A stretch of 27,961 nt of DNA from contig JAANSK020054464.1 of NCBI GenBank assembly GCA_011763485.2, positions 1-27,961 on the forward strand, in the 5' to 3' direction. The notes below the pieces were generated by a model that was given only the letters and a program-made list of their open reading frames with translations, was not told the DNA's origin and searched no databases. The position numbers and the translations under genes are program-made. Below, piece after piece: positions 1-13,500 of this stretch. Within the stretch, counting starts at the first letter, position 1. The number at the start of each line of letters is the position of its first letter. The DNA is from Isoetes engelmannii. Lineage: Eukaryota > Streptophyta > Lycopodiopsida > Isoetales > Isoetaceae.

Positions 1-70
1 ACCTTACCTTACCTTACCTTACCTTACCTTACCTTACCTTACCTTACCTTACCTTACCTTACCTTACCTT
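1..70. repeat. (ACCTT)n pentanucleotide microsatellite
   Basis: Fourteen perfect copies of ACCTT run from the first base of the window, followed by degenerate units (ATCTT, ATGTT). The array is cut by the window edge, so its true length is unknown. The unit is not the plant telomere repeat TTTAGGG. Confidence 0.97.
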
Positions 71-1465
71 ATCTTATGTTACCTCTTCAAGTTGCAGTGC
101 AACTGGTGTTTTCTTTCTTGCTCTAGATGGGACTTGTTAATGTTAAGAAGCCAATTCTGTTGGTTACATGCTTATTTGTCCATGAATAAATGGGATTGGA
201 TTGGGTATTATGTGAAGATGGTATTGTTAGTGCAATCACTGTTGCCAGTTTGGGAATTGGACATGCTTTTGTTAATCTGAGTTTAAGTATATACCAATTG
301 CAACTTCCCAGGAACCGGATATATATAGCAGAATTGCACGTATGGCTTCCCAATGGATTCCTGATCTTGGTAGCATATAACACGGAAGGTATGCATCAAC
401 AACATGACTTGCATGTTATGTGTAAAGTTAAGATGTATGATGTGGGATATGCAGATTGAGTAATGTCTAGTTCTTGTACTGCATAGGATTACTGCTATTA
501 AAGTTCCTTTTCCCGTTTTTTCTTTATAAGCATGTCATCATGCTTCTATACAAAGGATATATATATATTATTCTTAGTCCCTTTCTATGCAGGATGGTTT
601 AAGGAATTGCCGATGATGCTCTGGCAAAATATCACGAAGGAGTTGATGATAATGGCGCCTTCAATACTTGTCAAAAGAAAGATGGAAATAACATTGCAAT
701 TAGTTTGTCGTACATGAAATAAACTGGCAAGAACTTTTATGAATAGCCTAAGTTTGTTCTCCAGAAAACCAAGGTTAGAAATCAAAGTCATGGAGTACCA
801 AAATATGTTAAAGATTTGTTAATTCTTGAAGAACATTGATGATTTGGATATGCACAATATCATGCTAGATAAGTTTCTTATATCTTACGTTCAAATTTTT
901 GAAACACTAGTCTGCATTGGTTTGTAAAGAGACAAGACTAGCCTTGTTGTTATGAGATCTGCAGTTTGTTGTACATCAGGTATTTAAAGTTGTTATGAAA
1001 GATTTTGTAGGCTATTAAGCGGTCTGGAGTTCTTAGATCAGATAAACCAAGGCAACAAAAGGAGCTTTTGAGGTGATCTTTATTCCTGCATATTTAGACA
1101 CCATAGCTTCTCCTCACGGAAAATGTGTGAGTGGTCTTAGCTTAAACACCACTTCATTATATTCACTTGTAAACCGATGTGGAGTTCACGACCGTGTAGT
1201 TGAGTTTGTCCAACAAACGCATACAAGGAGGAGTGATGTTTGTTGTACATTCAATGACACTCAAGCTGCGAGTACATCACACCCACCCTTGTGACTAGAA
1301 ACCAACATTAGTCATATAACTACTCTAGTAGTAGAATGGAATAATTGGATATGCATACTCGAAAACAGAGCCTAGCTATTTGAGGGGAGCTGTTGCAAAG
1401 ATGGCATACAAATAGAAAGCCGCCATTTTTGCGAAGTTGGTAAACGAACAAAAAACCATACATCT
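71..1465. other. No clear gene; weak exon-like pieces
   Basis: I recognise no gene here. Two stretches look exon-like. One is 312-388, with an acceptor-like TTCCCAG before it, a GTATGC donor after it and open frames between. The other starts near 593 after CTATGCAG, and one of its frames reads GIADDALAKYHEGVDDNG before a stop near 717. I could not link them into a protein or name a family. They may be the 3' end of a gene that starts outside the window, decayed repeat sequence, or chance. Confidence 0.35.
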
Positions 1466-2215
1466 TTGAGAAGAGCTTGCCTTATAAATCAAGACTCTTC
1501 ACAACTGAAGCATTCTTTATATCAGAAGTTAGCCGACGTTGATGTTGTTTCCCTTCGGGCTGGTTGGCAGCTTCGCCTTCCCCTTCCTCAGTGGAAGCGA
1601 ATGTGGGCTTGGGCTTGGAATAAGTTGCTTCATCCTAAAGTCTCTGCCTTGTAGTGGCAGATCCTTCATAGATGTCTGTGGGTTAACGTGTTTGTCCACA
1701 AGTTTGCTCCCCGGATTTCAGAACTTTGCCCATTGTGTAAGCGGCAACCTAAAACTCTCGAGCATTGTTTTTTCCTATGCGACCAAGTCCAGCCAGTTTG
1801 GTCGTGGTTGTTATCTCTTTTTGATGTGGCCTTGACTTGCCAGGAAGTGCTTCTTGCGATTTACCCTTCCACTTGGAACAGGTTGCGGCAGCAGGCTTTT
1901 CATTTGGCATCAGGTTGGTTGGTGTGCTCTATTTGGAAAAGGAGACGGTGGAGTATCTTCAAAGGCTTGACAGTTACTGATGATCAGCTTCTTCATGAGG
2001 CACAAGATAGATTGATAAAGGCATACCAATGTTCTCAGCTCACACCTGAAAAGAAACATTTAATTTTTGAGGTGTATTTGGGTATATCACCCCTTGTATA
2101 GGTGGATTGCTTCACTCAATGGATTATCTTTGTCCGCTGAGATTTTATTCATGCCTTTGCAATTATACTTGTACTTTGTGGAATATTGAATAGAGTTTGA
2201 CGTCCTTCAAAAAAA
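1466..2215 (+). mobile_element. 5'-truncated LINE, 3' end with zinc-binding (zf-RVT-like) domain
   Basis: One frame reads from 1466 to the stop at 2101 with a single in-frame TAG at 1652-1654. It encodes the end of a non-LTR retrotransposon ORF2. The region around LHPKVSAL, then WQILHRCLW, then a CPLC...H..C cluster (CPLCKRQPKTLEHCFFLC) followed by VW matches the reverse-transcriptase zinc-binding domain that ends many plant L1-type ORF2 proteins. About 110 bases of 3' UTR follow, ending in a short A run (near 2210-2216) that fits a LINE tail. The RT core and endonuclease are absent, as expected for 5' truncation during insertion. I found no convincing target-site duplication. Family assignment is by motif only. 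Confidence 0.75.
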
Positions 2216-4285
2216 CATATACAGACAATAGGCAGAAGTGTAGTCACATATCATGTTTGACATTGTCTTGTCTTTCTTAAAAGATAGGTCAAAAACTTGC
2301 AACACATACGTCACCATCAAACTATCAACTGCTATTTAATTTTTATAGTGGCAAGTAGAGGAACTTGATGAAGAAACAAACAATGTTGAACTTGAAATGC
2401 CTAATTGATTTAATATGTTGAAAAGGTATCTAGCTTCTCCTTGTTAGGGTCTTAAATTATGGTACAAATGCCTTCATAACAAAGTCCAATAGATGGGTAT
2501 GGTTGACAGTCTATGCTTGTGCCCACCTCATCCAAGTCAACCCAACCCCTTGTCCCAATCCTGCTCTACTGCTAGTTCTTTCCGTTCTTGCTATGTTAGT
2601 TCGCCATTGTTACCCTGCTGCTTAGTGATAAGATAACGTGATGAAATTCTTGTTCTTTCGTCCCTTGCCTTTGATAAAAGTACGAAAAGTGCAGAAAATG
2701 TACATACAGTCTTTTGTTTTAGCCATGTTGTATCTTCCTTTGGCATCGTTGGCTGAACAGAGCTGGTCCCTCCGAACATTGGCATTTTAGTCACATGTAC
2801 AGTTGCGTGTGCATGGCTCAAGATGTCCATATACATTAGGTGGCGCATAGCTTTTTATCCAATTGTTGTTGATGCTCAGGTCAATAGTCTCCTTACCATC
2901 ATAAAAACGATATAAACATAGAATTCAACAAATCCACATCATATTGGTATTGCTATAGTTTCTCGAGGGTAAGTAGTTTTATAGTTGAATATGAAATTAC
3001 ATCTTCCCTTCCAAATTCTCGAAAGGAGAATATAAATCTTTGTAATTGTAGTCTTAGAGTGAGTGAGCAATTTCAGAGTTGAATATGAAATTATTTCTTC
3101 CATCCCAGATTCTCCAAAGGAGAATATAAATAATCTTTGTAATTGTAGTCTCAGTGGTTGAACAATCATGATTTATAGCTACACTTTTTGGGAGTACTGA
3201 AAGAACAAAACAAAGATATATACAATAGAATGTTTGAGGTAATATGTAAAATCACTATGATTTTTGTGATTGACAAGCAAAGTATCCAAACTTCTATCAT
3301 TGTCACCAACTAAACAGGTCAAAAGTTGCTAACGTGATGAGAAAAAAAAAAAAACAAGTGCAATGAGAACTGCAAAAGAGATATGCTAAGAGAGCAAAAA
3401 ATTGTGCTCTTTTTTGTGTGGCTATCATCATATAAGAATACAAGAAGGCCCTTTAAGTGTTCAGCAGGCCAGATAGGTAACCAGTGGTTGGGAATAAAGG
3501 AGGGAAAAGAAAAACTTGTAGGAAAAATATGAGGGCACAGGATCTGCACTACAAACTGGAAGCAGAATAAAAAACTACAAGGTAGTTTGAGGATATTATG
3601 CCTTCTGCCGGATATGTCAGAGATGCAGGTAGGTGCAAAGTATGAAGCAGAAAGCATGTACACATCTGCAGAGCATGACTACCGAGTATGGCAGCTGTGG
3701 AGTTCATTTGCAGCAAGGAAGCAAGCACTTCTAATTGGGGAAGGAATTCTTGTCACTTAAGCAAAAAAATGCAGCTTTTGTAGTTTTGAGTGATCCCCAT
3801 TCTCTCAGTCCGTTAATTATTCCTTTACTGTTTGATTGATCCATATGTGATTTGGAGATTTCATCCAGGGTGGGCTCCTCGCCCTGCTACCTTTTTGACC
3901 ATGACAGAGGAGCTGTTGGGTAATCTATTCTGCAGTCTATAAGGGATCTGTGTGGTGGATTTTTTACCCGTTCATTTTACCTAAACCACCTTTCACGACA
4001 TGCTAAGCTCAACGACAAGCATTTTGCCTTCATATACCTGCGGCTCTTGCGAGTGAGCACGTCTTATTCTTCATCCCCTGAGAGATCCCGCATACCAAGT
4101 TCCGCCCATGTGTGTCTGAATAATTATTAATTATAGCTATGGACTGTTAAATGGAAGTGCCATAATGGCTAATTCAAGCCGTTTGTGGGTCCAATTTGAA
4201 TCCATTAAATCCTAGTTGACGAAACTTACAGATGAGATAAAGGAACAAAGGTGAGGATTGGAGGAAGAACTACCCAATTACGCAG
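2216..4285. other. AT-rich intergenic stretch, probable KAC promoter side
   Basis: No ORF here looks like a real gene. The stretch holds a diverged tandem duplication (2983-3153), a run of 13 A near 3342-3354, and a CT-richer part from about 3840 to 4110. The promoter and 5' leader of the downstream kinesin gene probably lie in the last part, since a usable donor (CGCAG then GTACGG) sits at 4285/4286. I could not fix a transcription start; CTATAAGG near 3937 is only one of several weak TATA-like sites. Confidence 0.4.
2983..3153. repeat. Two-copy diverged tandem duplication (offset 94 bp)
   Basis: A segment of about 75 bp starting AGTTGAATATGAAATTA at 2983 recurs at 3077. Both copies contain a TTCTC(G/C)(A/)AAAGGAGAATATAAAT core and end in CTTTGTAATTGTAGTCT. 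Copies differ at several bases and by a small insertion, so the duplication is not recent. The core AGATTCTCCAAAGGAGAATA can form a short hairpin. No coding role is apparent. Confidence 0.85.
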
Positions 4286-4492
4286 GTACGGCATAGGGGA
4301 TTGTTATACGAAAAGGCTTTCCTGTATTCTAAGTTAGGAACAGTTTTTGCAATTGAAGTTCGTGTGTACAAGTGCTCTGAAATGGGCGGTTCAAAGGGCA
4401 TGTCTACTGAGTGTAGGTGTGGTTACCACGGCCTTGCAGCAGCTATGCTGGGTTCTATACTTGCCAATCGTTTTTGACTCCTGGCAACTCAG
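4286..4492 (+). other. Candidate 5' UTR intron of the KAC gene
   Basis: A donor (CGCAG|GTACGG, 4285/4286) and an acceptor with a modest pyrimidine tract (CTGGCAACTCAG, ending 4492) flank this stretch. The first in-frame ATG of the kinesin lies 16 bases after the acceptor, with no splice signal between. A leader intron is therefore likely, though an N-terminal coding exon further upstream cannot be excluded from sequence alone. Confidence 0.45.
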
Positions 4493-4507
4493 GTGGAGTC
4501 TATCAGT

Positions 4508-7500
4508 ATGCAAGAAAATAATATGGAGGGAGTTAATTTCAATGACTCCTGGAACTGGGGATTGCCATCTTTGGATTCTAAGAGTTCTTTTGAGAGTGAC
4601 GAAGAGGAAGTTGATGATACAGTTCAAGGGAAGGACAATTTGCGGAGCCCTGTTACTGTTACCAGAAGACTTTCCTTGCCTGCATATCCAACTAGCACTC
4701 TTACTTATGAGTTTCCAAAAATGAAGTCATCTGCCCCAATTATCAGCAAACTGTCCAAAGTGAGAGAGGATTTGATGGTATGTGTGTATTTCTGCTTCCT
4801 CACCTTGTATGGAATGTACGTTTTGGCCTTTCGAAATGAAGCACTGAATTGTATGTAAACGATGTATCAAGGGCCACTAGGCTGTCACATTGCCCAAGCC
4901 GCCGCATAATAACTTGAGGCAATTTTTAAGTTGTCATTCTTCTACTTTGCATCGTTATCTTAAATTCCCTATTTTGCAGAGGTCCATTAGCTAGTGTATT
5001 CTTGGCGTTACGAAGTCTAAATGATAACATATTCTTGTTTTGGACTGTACATTCAAGGTTGCACGGAACGAGTTCTTGGAGCTTAGACAGGAAGCTAATG
5101 ATCTTCAGGAGTATTCAAGTGCTAAGATAGCAAGAGTAACACGTTATTTAGGAGTTCTTGCTGAAAAAGCTCGCAAGCTAGGTACCTCAGATAACTTTAC
5201 TTTTCCTGCATGAAACAACTGTTGGCTAGTAAAATTTGTTGCAATTTCAGGTTGATTTCAAGCTTTAAGTTGGTTTAGAACAAGTTCAACTTTCATACAT
5301 CATAAAGCTGATAGCATACATCCTAATCCAGCTTACTTATCTGTTGTCTTTCCTCTATGGGTGTTCCTTATTCTCATGTTATTCTTAATCTTAGGCAGGT
5401 TCAATGGCGTGGTGCAGCCTTAGTTTTTTATTGCTAATTGCTATATTGTTAGTGTTGGAAATTAAGAGTGATCAAAAGCAGAACAGAGCGTTACAGAGCA
5501 ATTCTGTCTTTACATGATAAAATTGTCATGCCAATTATATCTTTTCACATGTGATGTAACTTGAATTCCATTCTTGGAAATGGAATTCACATAATAATGG
5601 TCTCTTGGAGCTTGTCGTAGCATGTTATCTAATCGCAGATTTTCAGGCTGCTGTTTCATAAAAAACTTATTAGGAATATAGGTTTCGAGTATCAATACAA
5701 CATTTAAGGGACGACAATTTTCCAGTTTAGCATTGTTTAATTTAGAAAGTTGGAAATAGAAATTTTGTGATGTCTCACTCTGAGGCTTGCAGATGAAGTG
5801 ACGATGGACTATGAGCACAGGCTTGCGCTACTCAGAAGAGAGAAGAGAATACAGTTCAATGACTGGCTTGCAATGAAAGGTAACATCTGCATGTTGCACA
5901 ATGAATGCCGACTTGTGTTCAAGTATCAATTTCCTTGTTTGGGAAATGTTTAGGCCCTTTTTTGGTTTCTGAAGATCTAAACGCTGATATAAAACAGGAA
6001 ATACTCGTATATTTGTCCGGCTACGGCCACTCCTTGGGGGTGAGGTTGCTGCAGATATTAGGTTTCCAGATGAGCATACATTATGCATTCAGGACATTTC
6101 TATTGCCGGCACATCTTTGGAATATTATTTTGACCAAGTGTATGGACCAGACACGGCTCAAGGTGATTCATCTTATATACCGCATTTTGAAAAGTATTTG
6201 GGTAGTTATGCTTGTACAACGGATGCAGGAGGGAATGAGTGAATCTAATTAGTACTACTAGTGGACAATGCGTTTCTTGAGTTGAGAATTTGCATGGACG
6301 TTCTTTGCATGTAAGGGTCGAGATGCCATGTTTCTTGCCGGACACATCCACTAGTTGTACGCATCTAAGTTGTGGGAAGCCAATGCATATATTTTCAGAT
6401 CTACCTGACCCAATGGCTGCATGTAGATTTGGCTGTCTCAGTTAACAAGTTATAGGCAATCGAAACAACAGGGGCTCTTCTCTTTATGATACACTGTTTC
6501 TGCCTTATGATTGATCACCTGATTGGGTTCCCTGTGTCAATTTTTTGTTGTCAGTTCACATTGTTCATTTCCAGTTCTTATATTACTCGTCTGAAGTATG
6601 GGCTTAACGTATTGCAGGTGACGTTTTCCAAGGCATACAGCCTTTGGTCCAGTCAGCATTGGATGGTTATAACGTTTGCATATTTGCATGTGGTCAACGT
6701 GCATCAGGAAAGACCTACACAATGGTATACTATAGTTAATCTGATGGTGCAAGGCTTCATGCAGCATCTCTGTTTCTTTGTCGATGAGCACATGATGCCA
6801 TGGATATTATCTCTGGCAGGAAGGACCGAGTCATGACAGAGGACTTTATTCCCGGGCGTTTGAGGAGCTTTTTGATTTATCAAATGCCGAGTCAACGCCT
6901 TTGTCAAGCTTTTCTTTTTATATGTCCATGTTACAGGTTCATGGAGATGAGGTTTGTTGCTTTGAATCCTTGTTTTGTCATGGGGAATTTATAATATCTC
7001 ATCTATATACGGCATGATCTCTTGTGGGTTACAAGCTTGAATGAAATAGCTTGCATCTGTGTGAGCTTCAAATTATGATGCAAATTTATTATATGGCAAA
7101 GGAATCTATGCACTGAAGGTTAGCAAGACATCTGTCTGTCCCAAAGAACAAGGAGACTATTATGTGTCCCTTGTATTTGCTTTGTCATAGTAATGTTTTA
7201 CAGTCAGATGTAAGATTATATATGTCTTTGGAGATTGATAAATTTGATCTTTGAATTTTTATGTCTTTTAGTAGTTTTTATCCTTTTCCTGTGACCTTGA
7301 AGTTGGTAGTGAACTTTTTGCATACTTTTATCATTACGCTGATCTTTGAACATTCAGGCAGACGATTTGCTGCTCAAGCTATCTTCACATCCAATCTTCT
7401 CAGAAAAATCAAGGAGCGTGCAGCTAGATTGCTCTGGAAAAGCAGTTGAAGTTGTGCAGCAAAGGATTGACAACCCCAGTGACTTCGCTAGAGTATTCAA

Positions 7501-10500
7501 GTTTGGGCTTCAGAATCAGTCTGTTTGTAATGATGATGTGGCAAGCAAGAATGGCAACTTGTGAGTCTCTAGTGTAGAGTTATGCCTTCTGGTGGTCCAT
7601 AACCTTATTCTCAATTCCATTTGCAGGATTGTGACATTTCACATCTATTATTCTAGTAATGCGACTGCAGAAAAACGGTATAGCAAGCTGTCACTCATTG
7701 ACATGGCAGGCGACACAGCATTTGGTGAAGGCAACAGTTCCGCACCAGTCAATATAACTTTCTCAGAGTAATTATATTTTGCTTGTTAACGAGCTTGCTT
7801 CATGTAAAGTGCTTGATTAAATATTGGCCACCAGTTCGGTGTCAAAACATATCATCTATTCCTGATCAATCAAGTTTTCAGTTTGTATACGTGTAATTTG
7901 AGTTTCTATTTTGGAAATGACATGCCCTTTTTCCCCATTACAGGCTGCTTGATGTTGTGTCAGCTTCACGTACGATGGAAGACTATAAGCCGTTTGGAAA
8001 ATCAATGTTGATGGAAATACTTTCGGACTCTGTAGGTATGCCTCTTGCTTGAATCATTGATTTTTAAAATGCTCACAATTACAACATCTTAAAATAGCTA
8101 GAAAAGCTTTAAAGATCTTTTTCATTTCTGCATACTATTATGGATAGCTGATGCTTGAGCTAGTTTGGTTTCATGTCTTACAGGAGGAGAGTCAAAGAGT
8201 TTGATAATCATTAATCTGAGCCCGAGCAAGGAAGAGTTGAAAGATGCTCTGCCTTATCTTCAGTTGGGGGAAGCTACTATTTCAAGGATTAGCAAGCAAC
8301 ATGTACCACAAAAGGTTTGCAGCAAAATATCTCTATCTGGTTCATTCTAAACAATTGACTCTTCATGATTGGCTTTATTTCCTAATCCTTTTAAAATTCT
8401 TTAACTTATTTTTATCATCACATCCATATTTCCTAGCGCTTTTCAGATTCTACTAACTTCGAGCATTAGATTTGTAGGGATATATTTGTTTTTTGCAAAC
8501 TTTTACATCAATTGTTGGAGATATTTTCTCACACAGCTGGCATGATGGCATCTCACAAGGAAAGCGAGGCGTCTCAACTTAAACATGATGTATCATGGTT
8601 GAGAAAATCACTTAAGGAATCAGAGGACCAATGCTTGCTTCTATTTAATGAGGTCCAGAAAGCATGGAAGGTGGCCTTTACTTTGCAGCAAGACCTGGGG
8701 GTACAAAAGGTTCAAATGAACAAACTCAAGGTCAGGATTGGCTTTCTCTGTACGCTTATAAATTATGCTTCTCTCAGCTTGCAGATTGTTGCCTTTTCTG
8801 AAAGCTTTTAAAAATGGTCTGATATTATCAAATTCATGCCAACTGGATACTTTTGGCGTCATATCGGAGACATCAGTGGGCCTAAGCCGATACGATGTCT
8901 GTCATAAACATCTGTTTGCATTTACACGGATGCTAATTATTCTTAGGTATAGATTGAGATTCTTCTAGGTGTTGTTCCCTAGCCTGGCTGTTCATTCATG
9001 TACATGATAATTATGACTTATGGTCGAGGCATGCTTCCTGCAGTTGAAGTAAATTGTTACTCACATTTTGACCATGCAGCAGGTTCAAGGAGTTGGGGAA
9101 AGAACTGAGAAGCAAAGGCTTGAAAAGGAACAGATTAATCAGTTGAAGACACAAGTAGCTCAGCTTATGAAGCTTAATCGGGACCAGAAAGCTGAATTGT
9201 CCAGCCGTGCTGTGAAAATACATGGTCTCGAGGTATGTATTGTGTGTCGATATGCATTTTTTGTCTGGGAGACAGGAGATGATAAATATGTTGAATTAAT
9301 CTCTTCAAACATATACTGAGAACAGGGTGACCTTTTCTGGGACTTAACTCCTTTGTATATGACATCTTTATATTCTGTTGCTTTTTAGGCCAAAATACGA
9401 GGCTTAGAGAAACAAATATCAGATTCCAAAGCTGTTCTCGAAACCAAAATAGTACCAGCGTCTGACGTTCCAGTGCAGGATGAAAGAGACGATGATGAAG
9501 ATAGTAATTTGGCTGAAAACGTAAGCATGAATCTTGAAGAAGAGCTTTCAAAGCGTGATGATCTTATTGAGGTACACAACAATGCATATACTTAATATCT
9601 ATATGACATACACTGGCATGTCTGTTTAATGTCAAAACGAGAAGGGCCATTGGACCATGAGAACATAGTTAAAGTTTTGCACCGTTCATGTCGAGTACTA
9701 GGAGAGACGTTAACCATGTGATACACAGCTGGTGTATTCTTTCCTGATTATTCAGTTGCTGTGCAATTTATGGAAGTACATGACTAAATTATATCAGTTC
9801 TCTTCTCTTGGTTTGCTGATCCACCAAAGCGAAAACTAGGAGATGAAAGCTATTGCACACGTGGTCATTAAGCTCTGTTTTGTCATTGCTGAAGGGCAAG
9901 TAATGAGAAATTGTCGAACACTATTTTATTGGAATAAAGACGAATAGTGATGCCACATCATTGAGTCAAGATCTAATTTACATTTTCAGCTACGTGTTTG
10001 TGTTATTATGACCTTTTAAAGTTCATGTTTGTAACTTATTTATAACTATCTTTTTTCCTAGTTACTAGCAAGTCAAAAGTCTCATGTATAATGATACAAC
10101 ATTTGTGTTATTTCAGCGCTTGCATGAAGAAAATGAAAAACTCTTTGAAAGGCTTACTGAGAGGAAATCTTCAAGTGCATCTCCAAAGGTTAGCCTACAT
10201 CTTAATATCATTGTGTTGCACCTTAAATGGTCATATTGTATAGAAAATCAATTATTCTGTTGATGTCTAGATAGATCCGATTTTGCCAACGTTCTTTCAA
10301 ATATCTAATTGCACTTCCTCAGCCAAAAATGCCAGAGTATTACTGATAAAATTTTCCTAAAATCAGCTGGGCGTTTGCTCTAAGGAGGTTCTCTTCTGCA
10401 TATTTTCTAGAGAATTCAATGCACTTCCAGATACATGCCCTTTCATGATAACTAGGGCATTAATTGCTTATTAATCGCGTCTCTAGGCTTGAAAATTGGT

Positions 10501-13500
10501 TTAATGATATCCATCCATGGGCCATGCTTTTAGAAATTCAAATCAGGCTCTTCCATTCAAGAGCTTGCAGGTAAACACAGTTTCAGTATTCATGTTGTCA
10601 GTAGCCTCTCGCACTTGAAAGATGGAAAAGGACATGGAGGATTTAGGCCTTTCTTGCATATCTATATGTTCTGCCTTTTGTTAGGTTTGTCTAAGAGAAA
10701 TTGAGCATAAGCTTTCTATTGCCTTTAAATGGGAGCAAATATATGGCAACCAAAACCTGCCTTGAATTGTAGTTGAATTGACTGCATTTCTTCTTTGAGC
10801 TTATTGGGTTAGCTTGGCCTCCATCAGTATACCATACATTGTGGCATGGCTTTATTTGAAAAACAGAACGAGGTGAGGAGGAGGAAAGGCAGGCTTGGGG
10901 TATTACGACCGGAGTTGTTCTTGCACTATTGGATCACTGTAATGTGGTTCAATGCATAACCAAGTTCAAGAGGGTGGTTGCCTCATACAAATATTTTTCT
11001 TTTATGCAAAAGCATGTCTTAGGGTGGAAGGGGAGGGGAGCATGGTTGCTACTAGGTGATTGAGGTGGTACACACAAATTTGTCAATTTCTTGTATTAAG
11101 GAGGGAGACTTGACTAGGTAGTCAATGGCATACAAACTGATGCGCTGGATAGACAACTATAATTTGCAGAATCTAGTACATTATACAGATGGTAAGATTA
11201 TGCAATTGTTTATTTTCAAGCGAAAGCTTGCGGGATTATCAACTGGTCCCTTGCCTTGCTTAATGAGCTTCAAATCTGTCCATTGTTGCCTGCTGCGTAT
11301 GCCTAGCCGGAATAGGCCACAACAGTCTTCCTACATCGAGGCTCCCTTTTTATCGTAAAGGAGTCGGTCTTACCATCTTTCTGTAATTTACAGACTATAT
11401 GTAAATAAAATGTCATCTTGCTGACAAAATATTTGTAATCTTTCATTAAATACTCTTATATTTTTACTACAACAGCCATTTTCTACCTTTCGATTTTTCC
11501 AGGTTATACATCCAGAGCCAGATCGTAATGGTGCCAACTTCATACTAGGTGGATCATCCAGGTAGTTGTGTTGTTTGATGCGGTTTTCTTGCCTCATGAC
11601 ATGCTGATGGACATGATGTTCGTATTGGTAGGAATGATAATTCCAAAATATCATCTCCGCATAAGCACACACCTAGCCATTCAGAACAAGTATTAAACAA
11701 AGTGACATCAACGGCTCTACAAATAAGACAGGATAGGGTAAAAACAACACCTGCTGGAGAGTACTTGACAGCAGCACTTATGGACTTCGATCCTGATCAG
11801 TATAACGGTGTGGCTGCAGTTGCAGATGCGGCAAATAAACTGCTCATGCTGGTGTGGTGATGCTTTAACTTTATGCTACTGAGGGTATTTATAAAGATTT
11901 GTTTTGACAGATTTTATCCTTCAATTAGGTTCTTGCTGCAGTTATCAAGGCAGGGGCAACTAGGGAGCATGAAATGCTAGAAGAAATTCGTGATTCTGTG
12001 TTCACTTTTATCCGGAGAATCGAACCCAGGAAGGTTATGGACACAATGCTTGTCTCACGCGTTAGGATCTTGTATTTGCGCTCCCTCCTTTCACGGACTA
12101 CGGAGTTAAAATCTTTTAAGGTTTGCATTTAATTTCTATACAATAAGAGGGAAACTATTACTAAAACTAACTATACATTTGGTGACACGTACTTTGCAAT
12201 AACCAAAATAATGACACAAAATGTCTGCAACGCAGAGGCTAGTAGAATCTGATAGTCTCGTTTTATTGTAGGCGCCCTCTGTTAATAGGTTCTTAGTGAA
12301 ATCTTGCCCAGGAGCATCTGGGCGTCGAAGCTCTAGTGGGGGAAGCAGTCCGTTGAGGTCTCCTGTATCTCGGCAACTACAATCAACAATAAAAGTGGAC
12401 GAGAGTATTGAGCCATTCAAACTTAATCTTAAACAGGAAAGGACTTCAAAGTTGTCCTCAATTGTCTTGAAGATAAGAGGAATTGATCAGGTTAGTGACT
12501 TGCAATTTATTGTTGCTTTATCAATAGCATACAAACTGACGAGTTGACATGACATCTCATTCTTTGCATGAAATGTATAGATACACCCTTATGATTTACT
12601 TAACTTTCAAACCTCAACTTCAACCTCTCAACATACTATTGTCTTAAATATGTACAGATACAAGCTCAAATACACTTGAGCATGACATTGGAATTGCCCC
12701 TATAGGTCAAAAGAGTGTATGTTTGAGAATTTGTACAATGGAAGTACAGCAAAGTATAGTTGTACTTTTTGACTAGGAAATATGCTAACTAAATGGATGC
12801 TTGACTTATGGCTTCTGGAGATTCCATGTCAGCAACAAGCATGCAGTCAGCATGACATCATGACTGACATGTCAGCATGAGTCAAACACCCCTCCTGATG
12901 ACTAGCACTGCTGAGACTTAAAGCTACTGAAAAAAAATGCATGTAAAAGCTGCTTTATGTCAGCAAAGTGTTTGCTTACAAGAGGCTTGGTGCTGTTTGT
13001 TCTTTAGAAGTGAACAGAGAAAGAGAACCATTGTCAAGATTTTGGCCTTTAATATTCAAATGTTTGGTGAGATGATGCCACTTGTAATTCTTAGCATGAA
13101 ACAAACATAAGCTGGTGTGTCTTTGATAACTAGATATGGATCAGTTCTTGGACTGCAGTAACCATGGCATTAAGTTCTGCTTCAGTGGTACTTGCAAAAA
13201 AATGCATGCGATCTAAGCAGACGAATATTGGCTCGTTGGAAAGCCACTTCAGATCCACCTCAACCAACAAATTTTTCGAGAGAAAACGCTCTACCCCCTC
13301 AAAACATTTGCGAAGGTGATTAAATGCTAACTCTGCTCTAATACCATGATACATGGTAGAAGAAAGCAGTACAAGGATAAGCAGTACAAGCAGAAAAAGC
13401 TTATACATGGTAGAAGAAAGCAGTACAAGGATAAGATTATAAATACTACTAGGAAGTGTGCTAACTAAATGAATGGTTGGCTATGGCTTATATGGAGATG

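Noticed and set aside
1-70. Telomeric or interstitial telomere repeat
   Set aside because: The unit is ACCTT, not TTTAGGG or its complement.
1688-2101. Stand-alone 137-residue host zinc-binding protein
   Set aside because: The frame continues upstream past a stop and the Cys/His pattern with its flanking words fits the end of a LINE ORF2, so it is mobile-element sequence.
3319-3663. 114-residue minus-strand ORF, rich in Phe and Ser
   Set aside because: Low-complexity composition from A-rich plus-strand DNA; no domain, splice or homology support.
4347-4724. 125-residue ORF overlapping KAC exon 1
   Set aside because: Shadow frame of the KAC first exon and the preceding leader intron.
13130-13408. 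Host gene of 92 residues in the KAC intron
   Set aside because: Its ends match the copia LTR and leader, and its last part resembles copia RNase H, so it belongs to the fossil element.
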